Of a stretch of 64,000 nucleotides of DNA, positions 17,114-25,413 are shown piece after piece (position 1 is the first letter of the stretch; each line of letters starts with the position of its first letter). The stretch comes from Rossellomorea sp. AcN35-11. GTDB lineage: Bacteria > Bacillota > Bacilli > Bacillales > Bacillaceae_B. The notes under the pieces were generated by a model. The model had not been told where the DNA came from. It saw only the letters and a program-made list of their open reading frames with translations, and did not search any database. The stretch lies in contig CP128835.1 in NCBI GenBank assembly GCA_030388825.1, forward strand, positions 1,668,001 through 1,732,000, written 5' to 3'. The position numbers and the translations under genes are program-made.

Positions 17114-18538
17114 GTGAGGGAGAAAACCGAGGGAATACAGAATACGCTGGGAATACCGGGCAGGTGGTTTGTTGATGAAAAAGCGGATGGAATGCAGGGT
17201 TTTCCGATTTTATTCATCCATGGGATCCATTCCTCATCTGACACATGGATACGGGGCAGGGATATCCAGGAATTCACCCGGGAGTATGGGCACCAGGCAG
17301 CTTTCATTGATTTATATCCTGACGGGGACATGTGGAAAAATGGACGATTATTAGAAAAGGCCCTTCATGATATTTATCGTTTTTTCAAGCGCAAAGTAGT
17401 AGTGGTGGGACACAGTAAAGGCGGTATCGATATTCAAACCGCCCTGGTTCACTTCGGGGCAGCTCCTTTTGTAGAAAGGGTCATCACCCTTTCATCTCCT
17501 CATCATGGCTCGGAGCTTGCCGACCTTGCCTTTAGTAAATGGGCAGGCTGGTTGACTGATGGTTTAAAAAGCAGGAATGAGGCCGTGTTCTCCCTGCAGA
17601 CAGGATATATGAAATCATTCCGGTCATCTACAGACGGGCTTGATTCTGCGAAAGCCGTCCCCTTTTATACATTTGGTGGTACTGGATGGGGAGGAATGAA
17701 TTCTGAACTGTTTTGGGGCGGGTTATACCTAAGCAGATACGGACAGAATGACGGTGCGGTCCTTGTGAAAAGTTCACGGCTCCCTTATGGAAGAGAGGTT
17801 GCAGTGGAGGACTGGTCGCACCTGACGATTAAAGAAGGAATGGAAATCTTTCCATATATAACAGATCTCTTAAGTGAAAAAGTGCAGGAGGTTCCCTTTG
17901 TATCTTCGAGCGTTTCTGGAAGTGATGAAGGGAATTCGGTCCTCCATAGAGGCGGTCAATTCACAGGAATAGGGACAGAGACATTTTTAGTGGAGGACGG
18001 AGTGGAGGAAATCTCCATTGACTGGATCAGTGATCAGCAGGATACTATTTACGAACTCGTCAGTCCGGATGGCAGGGTGTATAAGAAGTTCACCCACACA
18101 GAGGATGCGACAGGGTTCTTTCCGGGTGCGTATCATCACTCCATCATCCTTTCACACCCTATTTCAGGACGTTGGGAAATAACCGGGCATACTCAGCATA
18201 ATGAACATTACATGCTGACCATTCTTTTTCACAAGCGTTTCCATATAAAGGCACATCATCCTTCAGAGGATGGCTCTTCATCCCTTGGTGCATTGAATAT
18301 ACAAGAGAAACTTGTAAACAAGACTTATACCATCCATCATATTCCCATAAATGGTGGAATTCAGAAGAGAACGACCGTTACGACTACCGGAGATTTGTCT
18401 TCTCTTCCTTTAGCTGAATTTGAAGAGGGGATCCATAACATCACCATCGACATAGAAGGGGAAACACAGTCGGGAAGTAAATTTGAGAGAACGCTGATTT
18501 ATTCGGTGTATGTAGATGGAAAGGGAAATATCCTCTGA
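17114..18538 (+). CDS. Alpha/beta hydrolase (lipase-like) with C-terminal beta domain
   Basis: A 474-residue two-part protein. Residues 30-250 form an alpha/beta-hydrolase: oxyanion segment FIHGIHSSSDTW (from 34), nucleophile elbow GHSKGG (99-104, Ser101), a conserved SSPHHGSELADLA segment, and a late histidine in WSHLTIKEGM. SPHHGS is typical of triacylglycerol lipases and PGAP1-like esterases. The remaining 200 residues resemble a beta-sandwich (pre-peptidase C-terminal-like) with ISIDWISDQQDTIYELVSPDG. I chose GTG 17114 because AAGGGAGGT precedes it by seven bases. There is no signal peptide, which is odd for a lipase with a beta-sandwich tail. Substrate unknown. Confidence 0.78.
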   Translation: MREKTEGIQNTLGIPGRWFVDEKADGMQGFPILFIHGIHSSSDTWIRGRDIQEFTREYGHQAAFIDLYPDGDMWKNGRLLEKALHDIYRFFKRKVVVVGHSKGGIDIQTALVHFGAAPFVERVITLSSPHHGSELADLAFSKWAGWLTDGLKSRNEAVFSLQTGYMKSFRSSTDGLDSAKAVPFYTFGGTGWGGMNSELFWGGLYLSRYGQNDGAVLVKSSRLPYGREVAVEDWSHLTIKEGMEIFPYITDLLSEKVQEVPFVSSSVSGSDEGNSVLHRGGQFTGIGTETFLVEDGVEEISIDWISDQQDTIYELVSPDGRVYKKFTHTEDATGFFPGAYHHSIILSHPISGRWEITGHTQHNEHYMLTILFHKRFHIKAHHPSEDGSSSLGALNIQEKLVNKTYTIHHIPINGGIQKRTTVTTTGDLSSLPLAEFEEGIHNITIDIEGETQSGSKFERTLIYSVYVDGKGNIL

Positions 18539-18555
18539 TTGATGAAGTGTAAAGA

Positions 18556-18598
18556 AATAGGTCCGCCTCCCTTTCGCAAGGGGGACGGACCTATTGTT
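18556..18598. terminator. Bidirectional terminator
   Basis: AATAGGTCCG pairs with CGGACCTATT (10 bp), extended inside by imperfect CCTCCC/GGGGGA pairs around TTTCGCAA. It stands between the hydrolase and the convergent thioredoxin-like gene. Confidence 0.88.
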
Positions 18599-18912
18599 TA
18601 AAGTGCATGTAAAAATTCGTTCACTTGTTCAGGCGTTTTGGCATTCGCACTGTGGAGATGGGCGATTTTTTCGCCGTTTTGGTATACGAGAAGGCTTGGA
18701 ATGCCCATTACGTCGTATTTCTCGGCAATTTCAGGAAATTCATCCTTATTGATGTCGTACCATTTATATTGATCGAATTCTTCCATGATCTCATCCATGA
18801 ACATATCCATGCGACGGCAGTCAGGACACCAGTCTGCGTGGAATTTCACGATCACCGGCTCTGCCGAAGTGATTAAATCTTCAAAGGTTTCTTTGTTTTT
18901 GATTGCTTGCAT
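18598..18912 (-). CDS. Thioredoxin-like protein (CPDC)
   Basis: A 104-residue single-domain thioredoxin-fold protein with the active site WCPDC (Cys29, Cys32) in place of the classical WCGPC, and the cis-proline loop MGIPSLLVY. It is cytosolic, with no signal peptide. B. subtilis YtpP-type proteins share this form and length, with the same SANAKTPE-V-EFL ending. It would act as a small thiol-disulfide oxidoreductase with an unknown partner. The aspartate between the cysteines suggests a different redox potential from thioredoxin A. AAAAGGAGGT precedes the ATG on the minus strand. It is monocistronic, and its 3' end runs into the shared terminator. Confidence 0.85.
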   Translation of the reverse strand: MQAIKNKETFEDLITSAEPVIVKFHADWCPDCRRMDMFMDEIMEEFDQYKWYDINKDEFPEIAEKYDVMGIPSLLVYQNGEKIAHLHSANAKTPEQVNEFLHAL

Positions 18913-19035
18913 GTTGTTAACCTCCTTTTTTCATTATTGTATACAAACAAGAGATCAATTGTAAAACAAATCATTTCTAGTCGGTACTTGTACATGATAC
19001 TATAGGAATACAATTTGAGAGAAAAAGGTGACATG

Positions 19036-20079
19036 ATGCAGACGATCAAAGTTGGATTAGTGGGTTACGGTTTTTCGGGTCAAAGCTTTCACCGCCCGTT
19101 ACTTTCTTATTTAGAGGAATTTCATATTAAAGCCGTGCTTTCTTCTGATAAAGAGAAGGTATTGAAAGACATTGAGGGGGCAACGGTTGTATCGTCCCTG
19201 GAAGATTTGCTTGAACAAGACATTGAGTTAGTTGTGATTACTACGCCAAACCACCTTCACTATACCATGATTAAGCAGGCTTTATTAGCAGATAAGCATG
19301 TCGTGGTGGAAAAGCCGTTTGTAACGGATAGTGCGGAAGGGGAAGAACTGATCGCTTTGGCGAAAGAACGAGGGCTTCAGCTTTCCGTCTTTCATAACCG
19401 TCGATGGGATGCTGACTTCTTAACCATACAACAATTGCTCAAAGAAGAAACAGTAGGATCAATTTATACATATGAAGCGCACTTTGATCGGTTCAGACCG
19501 ACTAGTAAAGACCGTTGGAAAGAAAATAAGATCGAAGGAGCCGGGGTGTTATATGATTTAGGTTCACACCTCATTGATCAAGCGCTGACTCTTTTCGGTA
19601 CACCGGAATGGGTGCAGGCAGATGTATTCCCGCAAAGGAATCCTGAAAAAGCGGAAGACTATTTCCATATCACACTTGGTTATGACGTATTGAGGGTTCA
19701 ATTGTACTCACGTTCAATCGTCCTTGACCCGGGACCTCGCTATCAGGTTCATGGACTAAACGGGAGTTATGTAAAGCATGGAATGGACCGTCAGGAAGAG
19801 GATCTGAAAGCAGGCAAAAATCCTCTCCATGAACAGTGGGGAATGGAAGAGGAAGAGAACTGGGGTGTCCTCACCACGGTCTCTGGAGAAGAAGTGTCAT
19901 CTGAAGTCATTCCTTCTGTAAAGGGGGACTATACACAATACTATATGGGGATATATCGTGCATTAAGAGAAGGGGCTCCTCTGCCCGTACAAGCGGAAGA
20001 CGCTTTGCGCGTCATCAAAATCATTGAGGCTTGTAAGGAGAGTGCAGCAAGTAAGAGAGTCGTGGAAATCACGAAGTAA
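19036..20079 (+). CDS. iolW: Gfo/Idh/MocA oxidoreductase (IolW/YvaA-like)
   Basis: A 347-residue NAD(P)-dependent dehydrogenase. The N-terminal Rossmann fold begins KVGLVGYGFSG (GxGxxG near residues 10-15); TTPNHLHY and the EKPF motif (around 92) are typical of Gfo/Idh/MocA enzymes, and the C-terminal alpha/beta domain holds GVLYDLGSHLIDQAL, with the catalytic-type histidine. It resembles B. subtilis IolW (YvaA), an NADPH-dependent scyllo-inositol dehydrogenase, along its whole length. I chose ATG 19036 because AAAGGTG lies five bases upstream; upstream starts at 19033 and TTG 19015 are in frame. No inositol genes are nearby, so the substrate is inferred from the family. Confidence 0.83.
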   Translation: MQTIKVGLVGYGFSGQSFHRPLLSYLEEFHIKAVLSSDKEKVLKDIEGATVVSSLEDLLEQDIELVVITTPNHLHYTMIKQALLADKHVVVEKPFVTDSAEGEELIALAKERGLQLSVFHNRRWDADFLTIQQLLKEETVGSIYTYEAHFDRFRPTSKDRWKENKIEGAGVLYDLGSHLIDQALTLFGTPEWVQADVFPQRNPEKAEDYFHITLGYDVLRVQLYSRSIVLDPGPRYQVHGLNGSYVKHGMDRQEEDLKAGKNPLHEQWGMEEEENWGVLTTVSGEEVSSEVIPSVKGDYTQYYMGIYRALREGAPLPVQAEDALRVIKIIEACKESAASKRVVEITK

Positions 20080-20114
20080 CGCTCTTGGAATCATGCAGAA
20101 CCGAAAATGAATTC

Positions 20115-20146
20115 AAAAGGCTCCCTCTTGAGGGGAGCCTTTTCCT
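20115..20146. terminator. Bidirectional terminator between iolW and gerC-like
   Basis: AAAAGGCTCCC pairs with GGGAGCCTTTT (11 bp) over TCTTGAG. T-rich flanks on both sides suit the convergent genes. Confidence 0.9.
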
Positions 20147-20152
20147 ATATCA

Positions 20153-21253
20153 TTATTCCACTGTACCAGCCTCTAAAATTTGTACCTTGGCATCTACGTT
20201 GAATTGAACATTGGGGTAAATACTTTCATTCCACTCTTTGATGTCAAATCCACGAACCCCATGTTTTTGATGCTGTCCGATACCGATGGGATCAATTCCC
20301 ATCTCTTGAAACCCTTTCAGCATAGCCAAACATTTCGTTTCAATATCCTCCATCATTTTCTTTTCCACTGCGTCCACTTTTTTAGTCGTTAACTTCTTTC
20401 CGGTATATTCTCTAACAATGCCTTTCACTTCCACTTTAACCTGTACTTCAACAGGATCGGCTTTATGTTTAATCTCTATTTTATGTTTAGACGTAAGGCT
20501 CGTCACAGAGGCCTCTACCAGTTTTTCTGCATCCCCTTCCTTTTTTCCCATTTTGATGACATGACTTCCTTCTGCCAGCTTGTCTACCAATAGCTTAAAA
20601 AAGAACATATCCTGTGCCGGAATTCGTTTGACCATTTTATCATCTTTAAATAAGGCAACACCGGAGATTTCGATACTATCATGAGAAAGCTGCTTTAAGA
20701 TGGGAAGATAGGCTGTTTGTCCTTCTTGAAAGAAATCGAACAAGAACAAATGAAGGTTTGTTTCTGGCAATTCACGTCTTCTGATGTTGTGGGCTAGAAG
20801 GTTGGAGATATAGGTCCCGTTCCCCCTCAATCCGTAATTCCCCTTGATCAGTTCTCCGGCTTTTCCCTCTGTCACTGTCAAATAGACTCTGGCTCCAACA
20901 CTGGCATCCCTTTGCAAAGAATCTGCAATATCGATGATCCCTTTTTCCGCCAACTTCTCTCCCACAAGCACTACATCGACTCCCCCACGAACAAGGGGTT
21001 GCTGGGCCCTTCTTTCCAATTTTTCTAATACTTCCCGTGTGGACGAGGCCTTTGCGGAGAGAGTGCCGTTCTGAATCGATTTATCTGCCATATAGATCGG
21101 GAAGAGGGCTGTCCCCCTTATGCTGTTTTCTCCCTCATAATCATAGGCTTTTGCCGTTTCTATATATAAGTCATCTAGTATTTCTCTGTCTACGCATCCT
21201 GAAAGAAACAAACTAATGATAAATAGCACAAAAAAGATATTCTTCCGGTTCAT
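20153..21253 (-). CDS. Spore germination lipoprotein, GerAC family
   Basis: A 366-residue GerAC/GerBC-type lipoprotein, third gene of a gerA-like receptor operon. The N-terminus has a hydrophobic signal ending LFLSGC, with the lipobox cysteine at residue 20, followed by DREILDDLYIETAKAYDYEG, the typical start of the mature protein. It would be anchored on the outer face of the spore inner membrane together with the A and B subunits. Length is close to the family norm of 370-400. Its start overlaps the end of the B gene by one base, so translation is probably coupled. The germinant sensed by the receptor cannot be predicted. Confidence 0.9.
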   Translation of the reverse strand: MNRKNIFFVLFIISLFLSGCVDREILDDLYIETAKAYDYEGENSIRGTALFPIYMADKSIQNGTLSAKASSTREVLEKLERRAQQPLVRGGVDVVLVGEKLAEKGIIDIADSLQRDASVGARVYLTVTEGKAGELIKGNYGLRGNGTYISNLLAHNIRRRELPETNLHLFLFDFFQEGQTAYLPILKQLSHDSIEISGVALFKDDKMVKRIPAQDMFFFKLLVDKLAEGSHVIKMGKKEGDAEKLVEASVTSLTSKHKIEIKHKADPVEVQVKVEVKGIVREYTGKKLTTKKVDAVEKKMMEDIETKCLAMLKGFQEMGIDPIGIGQHQKHGVRGFDIKEWNESIYPNVQFNVDAKVQILEAGTVE

Positions 21254-22341
21254 TAAGTTTTATTCCTCACTTTCTTCATGAACATGACTAGCAATAAGAG
21301 GATAGGAACATAAACGTAAGTAATGTAGAAGCCGATTTGACCAGAATAATCATTCAGGGTATTGACTAGTTTTCGATCCGTGAAAAGTGACAGCACGGAT
21401 AAACATAGAATGGAGATAATTACTAAAGTATGTCTATGCTGCATAGGAGTGATGCGCTTTAAGATCCTGCTTGCACACCAAACCGTGATGCATGCATTCG
21501 GGAGGATGACAAGGCACCAATTGGCAATACCGATGTATTCAAAGCGTTCCACGAAAGGCATTTCTACAATTTTCCACATGGATAAGGTGGCCCAGACCGT
21601 TTTCTCCAGCTGCTTCATGCTAAAGAATGCAAAAGAAATAATCGCAATAATCGTGTAAATGGTGGTCGTCGCGAATAAACCCCAATGTGCGTACTTTTGT
21701 GACTTCTTAGCATCCTTGATGAAAGGGTAGAGAATAAGAATGGACTCATAACCTAAATAAGTCAACGACATATTTTTCGTTGAAAGGAGGATATCCTTCA
21801 CAGAATGATCGAAAACGGGAAGGATGTTTCCAAAATCTGCATATTCAAATGTAAAGGCAAAGGTTAGGAGCAGGTAACTAGGGAGAACCGTTCCAAAAAA
21901 AGCCGTCCCTGCTATGGTTCTGACACCGCCTTTTACGATGTAGTACACAAGCAACAAGAAAAATAAGGCAAACATGAACGTACTTAATCTTGGATACATC
22001 CAAACCTGTAATACTTCGATATAGGTCCTTAAGATGGTGATGGTCAGCAAACTGAAGTAAAGCACAAAAACAAAGCTGAATATTTTTCCAATCCATTTCC
22101 CAAAGGCAATTGTATGGGCTGATACAAGGTCTCCCTCTGAATTAACAAGAATCAGATACATGATCACCATGATGACGTGGGTGAAAAGGCCTGCGAGAAT
22201 AACAGATATCCATCCGTCATATCCCGCATTCATGGAAATAATACGCTGGAATCCAAGTACCCCTCCTCCCACCTGAATGGAGTGAACGAGAAAAAATACA
22301 AGATAAGGAGATACTTTTCTTCTATCTGGAATGGGTTGCAT
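21253..22341 (-). CDS. Spore germination permease-like protein, GerAB family
   Basis: A 362-residue integral membrane protein with about ten hydrophobic helices, of the GerAB/APC-superfamily spore germination group. It begins MQPIPDRRKVSPYLVFFLVHSIQVGGGVLGF, a pattern shared by GerAB proteins (quoted in part), in which the B subunit forms the germinant-binding pocket. I chose ATG 22341 because GGAGGTGATC lies six bases upstream; a longer frame to 22362 would overlap the A gene. It is the middle gene of an ABC-ordered operon on the minus strand. The germinant specificity is unknown. Confidence 0.9.
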   Translation of the reverse strand: MQPIPDRRKVSPYLVFFLVHSIQVGGGVLGFQRIISMNAGYDGWISVILAGLFTHVIMVIMYLILVNSEGDLVSAHTIAFGKWIGKIFSFVFVLYFSLLTITILRTYIEVLQVWMYPRLSTFMFALFFLLLVYYIVKGGVRTIAGTAFFGTVLPSYLLLTFAFTFEYADFGNILPVFDHSVKDILLSTKNMSLTYLGYESILILYPFIKDAKKSQKYAHWGLFATTTIYTIIAIISFAFFSMKQLEKTVWATLSMWKIVEMPFVERFEYIGIANWCLVILPNACITVWCASRILKRITPMQHRHTLVIISILCLSVLSLFTDRKLVNTLNDYSGQIGFYITYVYVPILLLLVMFMKKVRNKT

Positions 22342-22358
22342 CTGATCACCTCCGAGCT

Positions 22359-23864
22359 TCATTCATCGATATCTAGCTTTTTCTTTGCCTCTGATGGACG
22401 GAACCGAAATGGCTTCTGCGTTCTTAAGAATAGGGGACGCCCTGCTTGCTTATTAAAGGGAAAGCGAATCAGTGCATCTTTCAGATCCTTCATTCTTGGT
22501 GGATAGATAGGCTCTAAAAACGGTCTTCCTAATGAAGTCAACTGCAATAAATGTGCCATGAGCAGACAGAAACAGAAGACAATCCCCACCAGACCCCAGA
22601 GCTGGGCAAACAGGAGAAACGGAAAGCGCATAATACGGATGGTATTACCCATTCTGTAAACTGGGGTTGTGAAGGACGCGAGAGCGGCAAGTGCCACTAA
22701 AATAAGGAGAACATTACTCGTCAGACCGGCTTCCACCGACGCTGTCCCGATGACAATCCCGCCTACGATACCAATCGTCTGGCCGACTTTGGTCGGTAGC
22801 CGGGCTCCGGCTTCCCGTAGTAGCTCAATCGTTAATTCGAGAAATAAGGCTTCTAAAATGGGAGGTAAGGGAATCTCCTGCCTGGAAGTCACCAGGGTGG
22901 CCATCAAATCCTTCGGAATCAATTCATAATGATAGGTCAAGGCAGCCACATAAATGGGTGTAATCAAGATAGAGAATGCTACGGCGAACAGGCGGACAAG
23001 GCGTAAGAAAGACGCGATAAAGAAATTCAGGAAATAATCTTCATATGCGTTGAAAAATTCCACCAGGGTCGTAGGTCCGATTAAGGCATGTGGTGATCCA
23101 TCGACCATCACCGCCACTTTTCCTTCCACAAGAACAGATGCGACACGGTCCGGTCGTTCTGAATCTAATAACTGTGGGAATGGTGATAAGCTATTATCGG
23201 CGATCATCTGTTCAATGAAGGAGCTGTCCATCACCTGATCAAAATCCACTGCATTTAAACGCTGGCGAAATGTATTTACATTGGATTCATCCACTAAGTT
23301 ATCAAGGTACAGCATGGCTACCCTTGTATGCGTAAGCTTTCCCACATTGAATTCTTCTACGACCAGTTCTTTAATAGGAAGCCGTTTTCGAATCAGATTC
23401 AGATTGTCGGTTAGGGATTCAACAAAGGCTTCCTTAGGTCCAACCACACTGAATTCGACTTCAGGCTGGGAGACTTTTCTCCCCATTTCATTTTTCGTTG
23501 CAATGAACGCGAATTTACGGTTCGACCCTTCCATGGTCAACATCGTATAACCGTTATAGAGCTTTTGCTCAATCAGGGATTCATCCGTTGAAACTTGGAT
23601 GTCCAATATCGGGGCCACTTTTTTCAAATCCTCGAAAGACTGAAATTCCTCTGAAAGGAGGTAAGGCAGGAAATACTCCTGCAGGATCTTCCCGTCGATT
23701 AACGTAGTGATCATGTGCAAACTGAATTTGACTCCCGTTAACGGGTTCTGATAAAAGGATTGTTTATAATCAGCTGATTTCTCAGCTTCCTTCTTTACAT
23801 TTTCATATGATTGTTTTTTATTCGTCTGATCGGCGTTTTTCTTGTTCTTAAAGAATGGAAACAT
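22359..23864 (-). CDS. Spore germination protein, GerAA family
   Basis: A 501-residue GerAA-type receptor subunit, first gene of the operon. The N-terminal soluble domain (about 1-270) is followed by the membrane domain with the conserved segments ARLPTKVGQTIGIVGGIVIG and ASVEAGLTSNVLLILVALAA. Family A subunits oligomerise into a ligand-gated ion channel that releases cations on germinant binding. A motif close to MVDGSPHALIGPTTLVEFF is also typical. The N-terminal 30 residues are highly charged (KNKKNADQTNKK). Expression in the forespore under sigma-G is expected for the family. I could not find a convincing sigma-G promoter, only a weak CATACAT at the right distance. Confidence 0.92.
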   Translation of the reverse strand: MFPFFKNKKNADQTNKKQSYENVKKEAEKSADYKQSFYQNPLTGVKFSLHMITTLIDGKILQEYFLPYLLSEEFQSFEDLKKVAPILDIQVSTDESLIEQKLYNGYTMLTMEGSNRKFAFIATKNEMGRKVSQPEVEFSVVGPKEAFVESLTDNLNLIRKRLPIKELVVEEFNVGKLTHTRVAMLYLDNLVDESNVNTFRQRLNAVDFDQVMDSSFIEQMIADNSLSPFPQLLDSERPDRVASVLVEGKVAVMVDGSPHALIGPTTLVEFFNAYEDYFLNFFIASFLRLVRLFAVAFSILITPIYVAALTYHYELIPKDLMATLVTSRQEIPLPPILEALFLELTIELLREAGARLPTKVGQTIGIVGGIVIGTASVEAGLTSNVLLILVALAALASFTTPVYRMGNTIRIMRFPFLLFAQLWGLVGIVFCFCLLMAHLLQLTSLGRPFLEPIYPPRMKDLKDALIRFPFNKQAGRPLFLRTQKPFRFRPSEAKKKLDIDE

Positions 23865-24146
23865 ACTGATCCCTCTTGTTCGATGTATGGTCTATGTGTA
23901 GTGTTTCCGAAAAAAGGAGAATTATGAAAAAGGATGGCGATTTGGGAGGAAACGGTGAGGTGGTGAAGAGAAAGGGAGTCTTTAATGAAGGTAGCAGGGG
24001 GGAATTCGTTTGCAGCATGCACGTTTTAACGTGAAAGTATCAAGAAAAAGGGTCAATGAATAATGAAATAATAAGCAACATTTCTTCCATAATAAAAAAG
24101 CAATCTTCTACTAAACGTTAATGAGGTTGTTTCTAACATGTTGGTA

Positions 24147-24174
24147 TCATCCTGCAAGCGGAAATCAACTTCTA
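24147..24174. repeat. Fragment of a Bacillaceae intergenic repeat
   Basis: The segment ATCCTGCAAGCGGAAATCAA and the following CTTCTA repeat, with few changes, a segment at 50413-50440 (ATCCTGCGGTGGAAATCAAC). It looks like one end of the GC-rich imperfect-palindrome element seen more fully at 50336 and 56500. The remaining gap 23865-24190 shows no gene. Confidence 0.5.
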
Positions 24175-24192
24175 CTTTCTTCTTTAAGATAA

Positions 24193-24233
24193 ATAAAAAA
24201 AGACTGGAAAAGGAATGTACCTTATCCAGTCTT
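24193..24233 (-). terminator. Terminator of the siderophore-binding protein gene
   Basis: On the minus strand AAGACTGG pairs with CCAGTCTT, with further CCTT/AAGG pairing inside, and is followed by seven T (A run at 24194-24200 on the plus strand). Confidence 0.85.
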
Positions 24234-24238
24234 ACTTA

Positions 24239-25198
24239 TTACTGTTCCAGGAAGAACTTCTCAATATCATCAAGCATATTATTCGCTGCGATTACACCGC
24301 CAGCTGTGTTCCAGACGTCATCGCTGACTTCATACACTTTATCTTGTTTTGCGACTTCAAGGTTTTGGAAAAGAGGGTCGTTCAGCCATTCTTCAGCAAG
24401 CTTATTCGCTTCCCCGTCACCCGTCTCATAAGTGAAATAGAATAACACATCTCCATCCATGGCAGGGATGCGTTCCTTCGTCACACCTTTTTCAGCAAAG
24501 TCGTCAACATCCTGTCCTTCAGGGCGGGCAAAACCAAGTTGGTCTAAAATCACACCGGAGAATGAATCTTTATGATAGATGCGGACATCTCCTGCTAAGA
24601 AGCGGACCATGGAAACTTCCTGGTTCAACTGATCCCCAAGCTTCCCTTTTAGGTCATCAATTCGCTGGTCATATTCAGCTAATACTTCCTTGCCTTTTTC
24701 TTCTTTGTTCAACGCTTCAGAGTATAATTCAAAATTCTCTTTCCAGTTACCGCGAAGAGTTTCAGCCATAACCGTAGGAGCGATATCTTTCAGTTGATTG
24801 TACTGTTCCTCTTGGCGCATCTTGTTTCCGATAATCAGGTCAGGCTGGAGCTTTGCGATGGCTTCCATATTTAATTCGCTTTCCGTCCCCACTACTTCCA
24901 CATCTTTCATATCATCGGCAATATGATCGTACCAAGGGTCACCAGTCCAAGACTGGACCGCACCCACCGGCGTCACATCCATTGAGAGAAGGGCCTCTGT
25001 TCCTTCATTCGTAAGAATAACTACCTTCTCAGGGGTACCTTCTATTTCAGTCGTACCCATTGCGTGCTCCACGGAATAGGTTTCTTTCTTCTGATCTTCT
25101 TTACCGGCTGTTTCATCTTTTTCTTCTTTATTGCCACAGGCAGCTAAAAATAGAAGAGAAGAGATAATGAATAAAGATAGTAACTTTCTGAATTTCAT
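24239..25198 (-). CDS. Iron-siderophore ABC transporter binding lipoprotein
   Basis: A 319-residue FecB/FhuD-type solute-binding protein. The signal peptide ends in the lipobox LFLAAC (Cys21), followed by a charged linker and the TroA-like fold: EGTPEKVVILTNEGTEALLS, LQPDLIIGN and EVSDDVWNTAGGVIAANNML are typical segments. It would bind a ferric siderophore at the outer membrane face and hand it to the FecCD permeases encoded divergently. I chose ATG 25198 because AGGAGG is about ten bases upstream; the frame is open to 25243 across the Fur box, which cannot be coding. It resembles B. subtilis YfiY (schizokinen/arthrobactin), but the ligand is not certain. Confidence 0.9.
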   Translation of the reverse strand: MKFRKLLSLFIISSLLFLAACGNKEEKDETAGKEDQKKETYSVEHAMGTTEIEGTPEKVVILTNEGTEALLSMDVTPVGAVQSWTGDPWYDHIADDMKDVEVVGTESELNMEAIAKLQPDLIIGNKMRQEEQYNQLKDIAPTVMAETLRGNWKENFELYSEALNKEEKGKEVLAEYDQRIDDLKGKLGDQLNQEVSMVRFLAGDVRIYHKDSFSGVILDQLGFARPEGQDVDDFAEKGVTKERIPAMDGDVLFYFTYETGDGEANKLAEEWLNDPLFQNLEVAKQDKVYEVSDDVWNTAGGVIAANNMLDDIEKFFLEQ

Positions 25199-25226
25199 AT
25201 GTATAAATCCTCCTAAAAATATTTGG

Positions 25227-25243
25227 TTGATAATGATTATCAA
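25227..25243. promoter_or_regulatory. Fur box (binding-protein side)
   Basis: TTGATAATGATTATCAA is a perfect palindrome and a full match to the Bacillus Fur 7-1-7 core TGATAATNATTATCA. It lies about 30 bp upstream of the binding-protein ATG. Confidence 0.93.
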
Positions 25244-25291
25244 TTACATTTATCATATTAGTTGAGAAGGTTTTCATTGTCAACACCTAAA

Positions 25292-25306
25292 TGATAATGA
25301 TTTTCA
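25292..25306. promoter_or_regulatory. Fur box (permease side)
   Basis: TGATAATGATTTTCA matches the Fur core at 14 of 15 positions and lies within a larger AATGATAATG/AAAATCATT symmetry. Together with the box at 25227 it covers the divergent promoter region. Confidence 0.85.
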
Positions 25307-25413
25307 AAATCATTGACGGTGGATTCGTTCTTCTTTAGAATAGAGGAGGAAAGAATGATTCGATTTTCCTTTTCTTATTGGAATTCAATGAGAAGCAGAA
25401 AGGTTAACACATA

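Noticed and set aside
23865..23910. Sigma-G promoter for the ger operon
   Set aside because: A CATACAT is present upstream on the minus strand, but no acceptable -35 at 17-18 bp; not supported enough to annotate.
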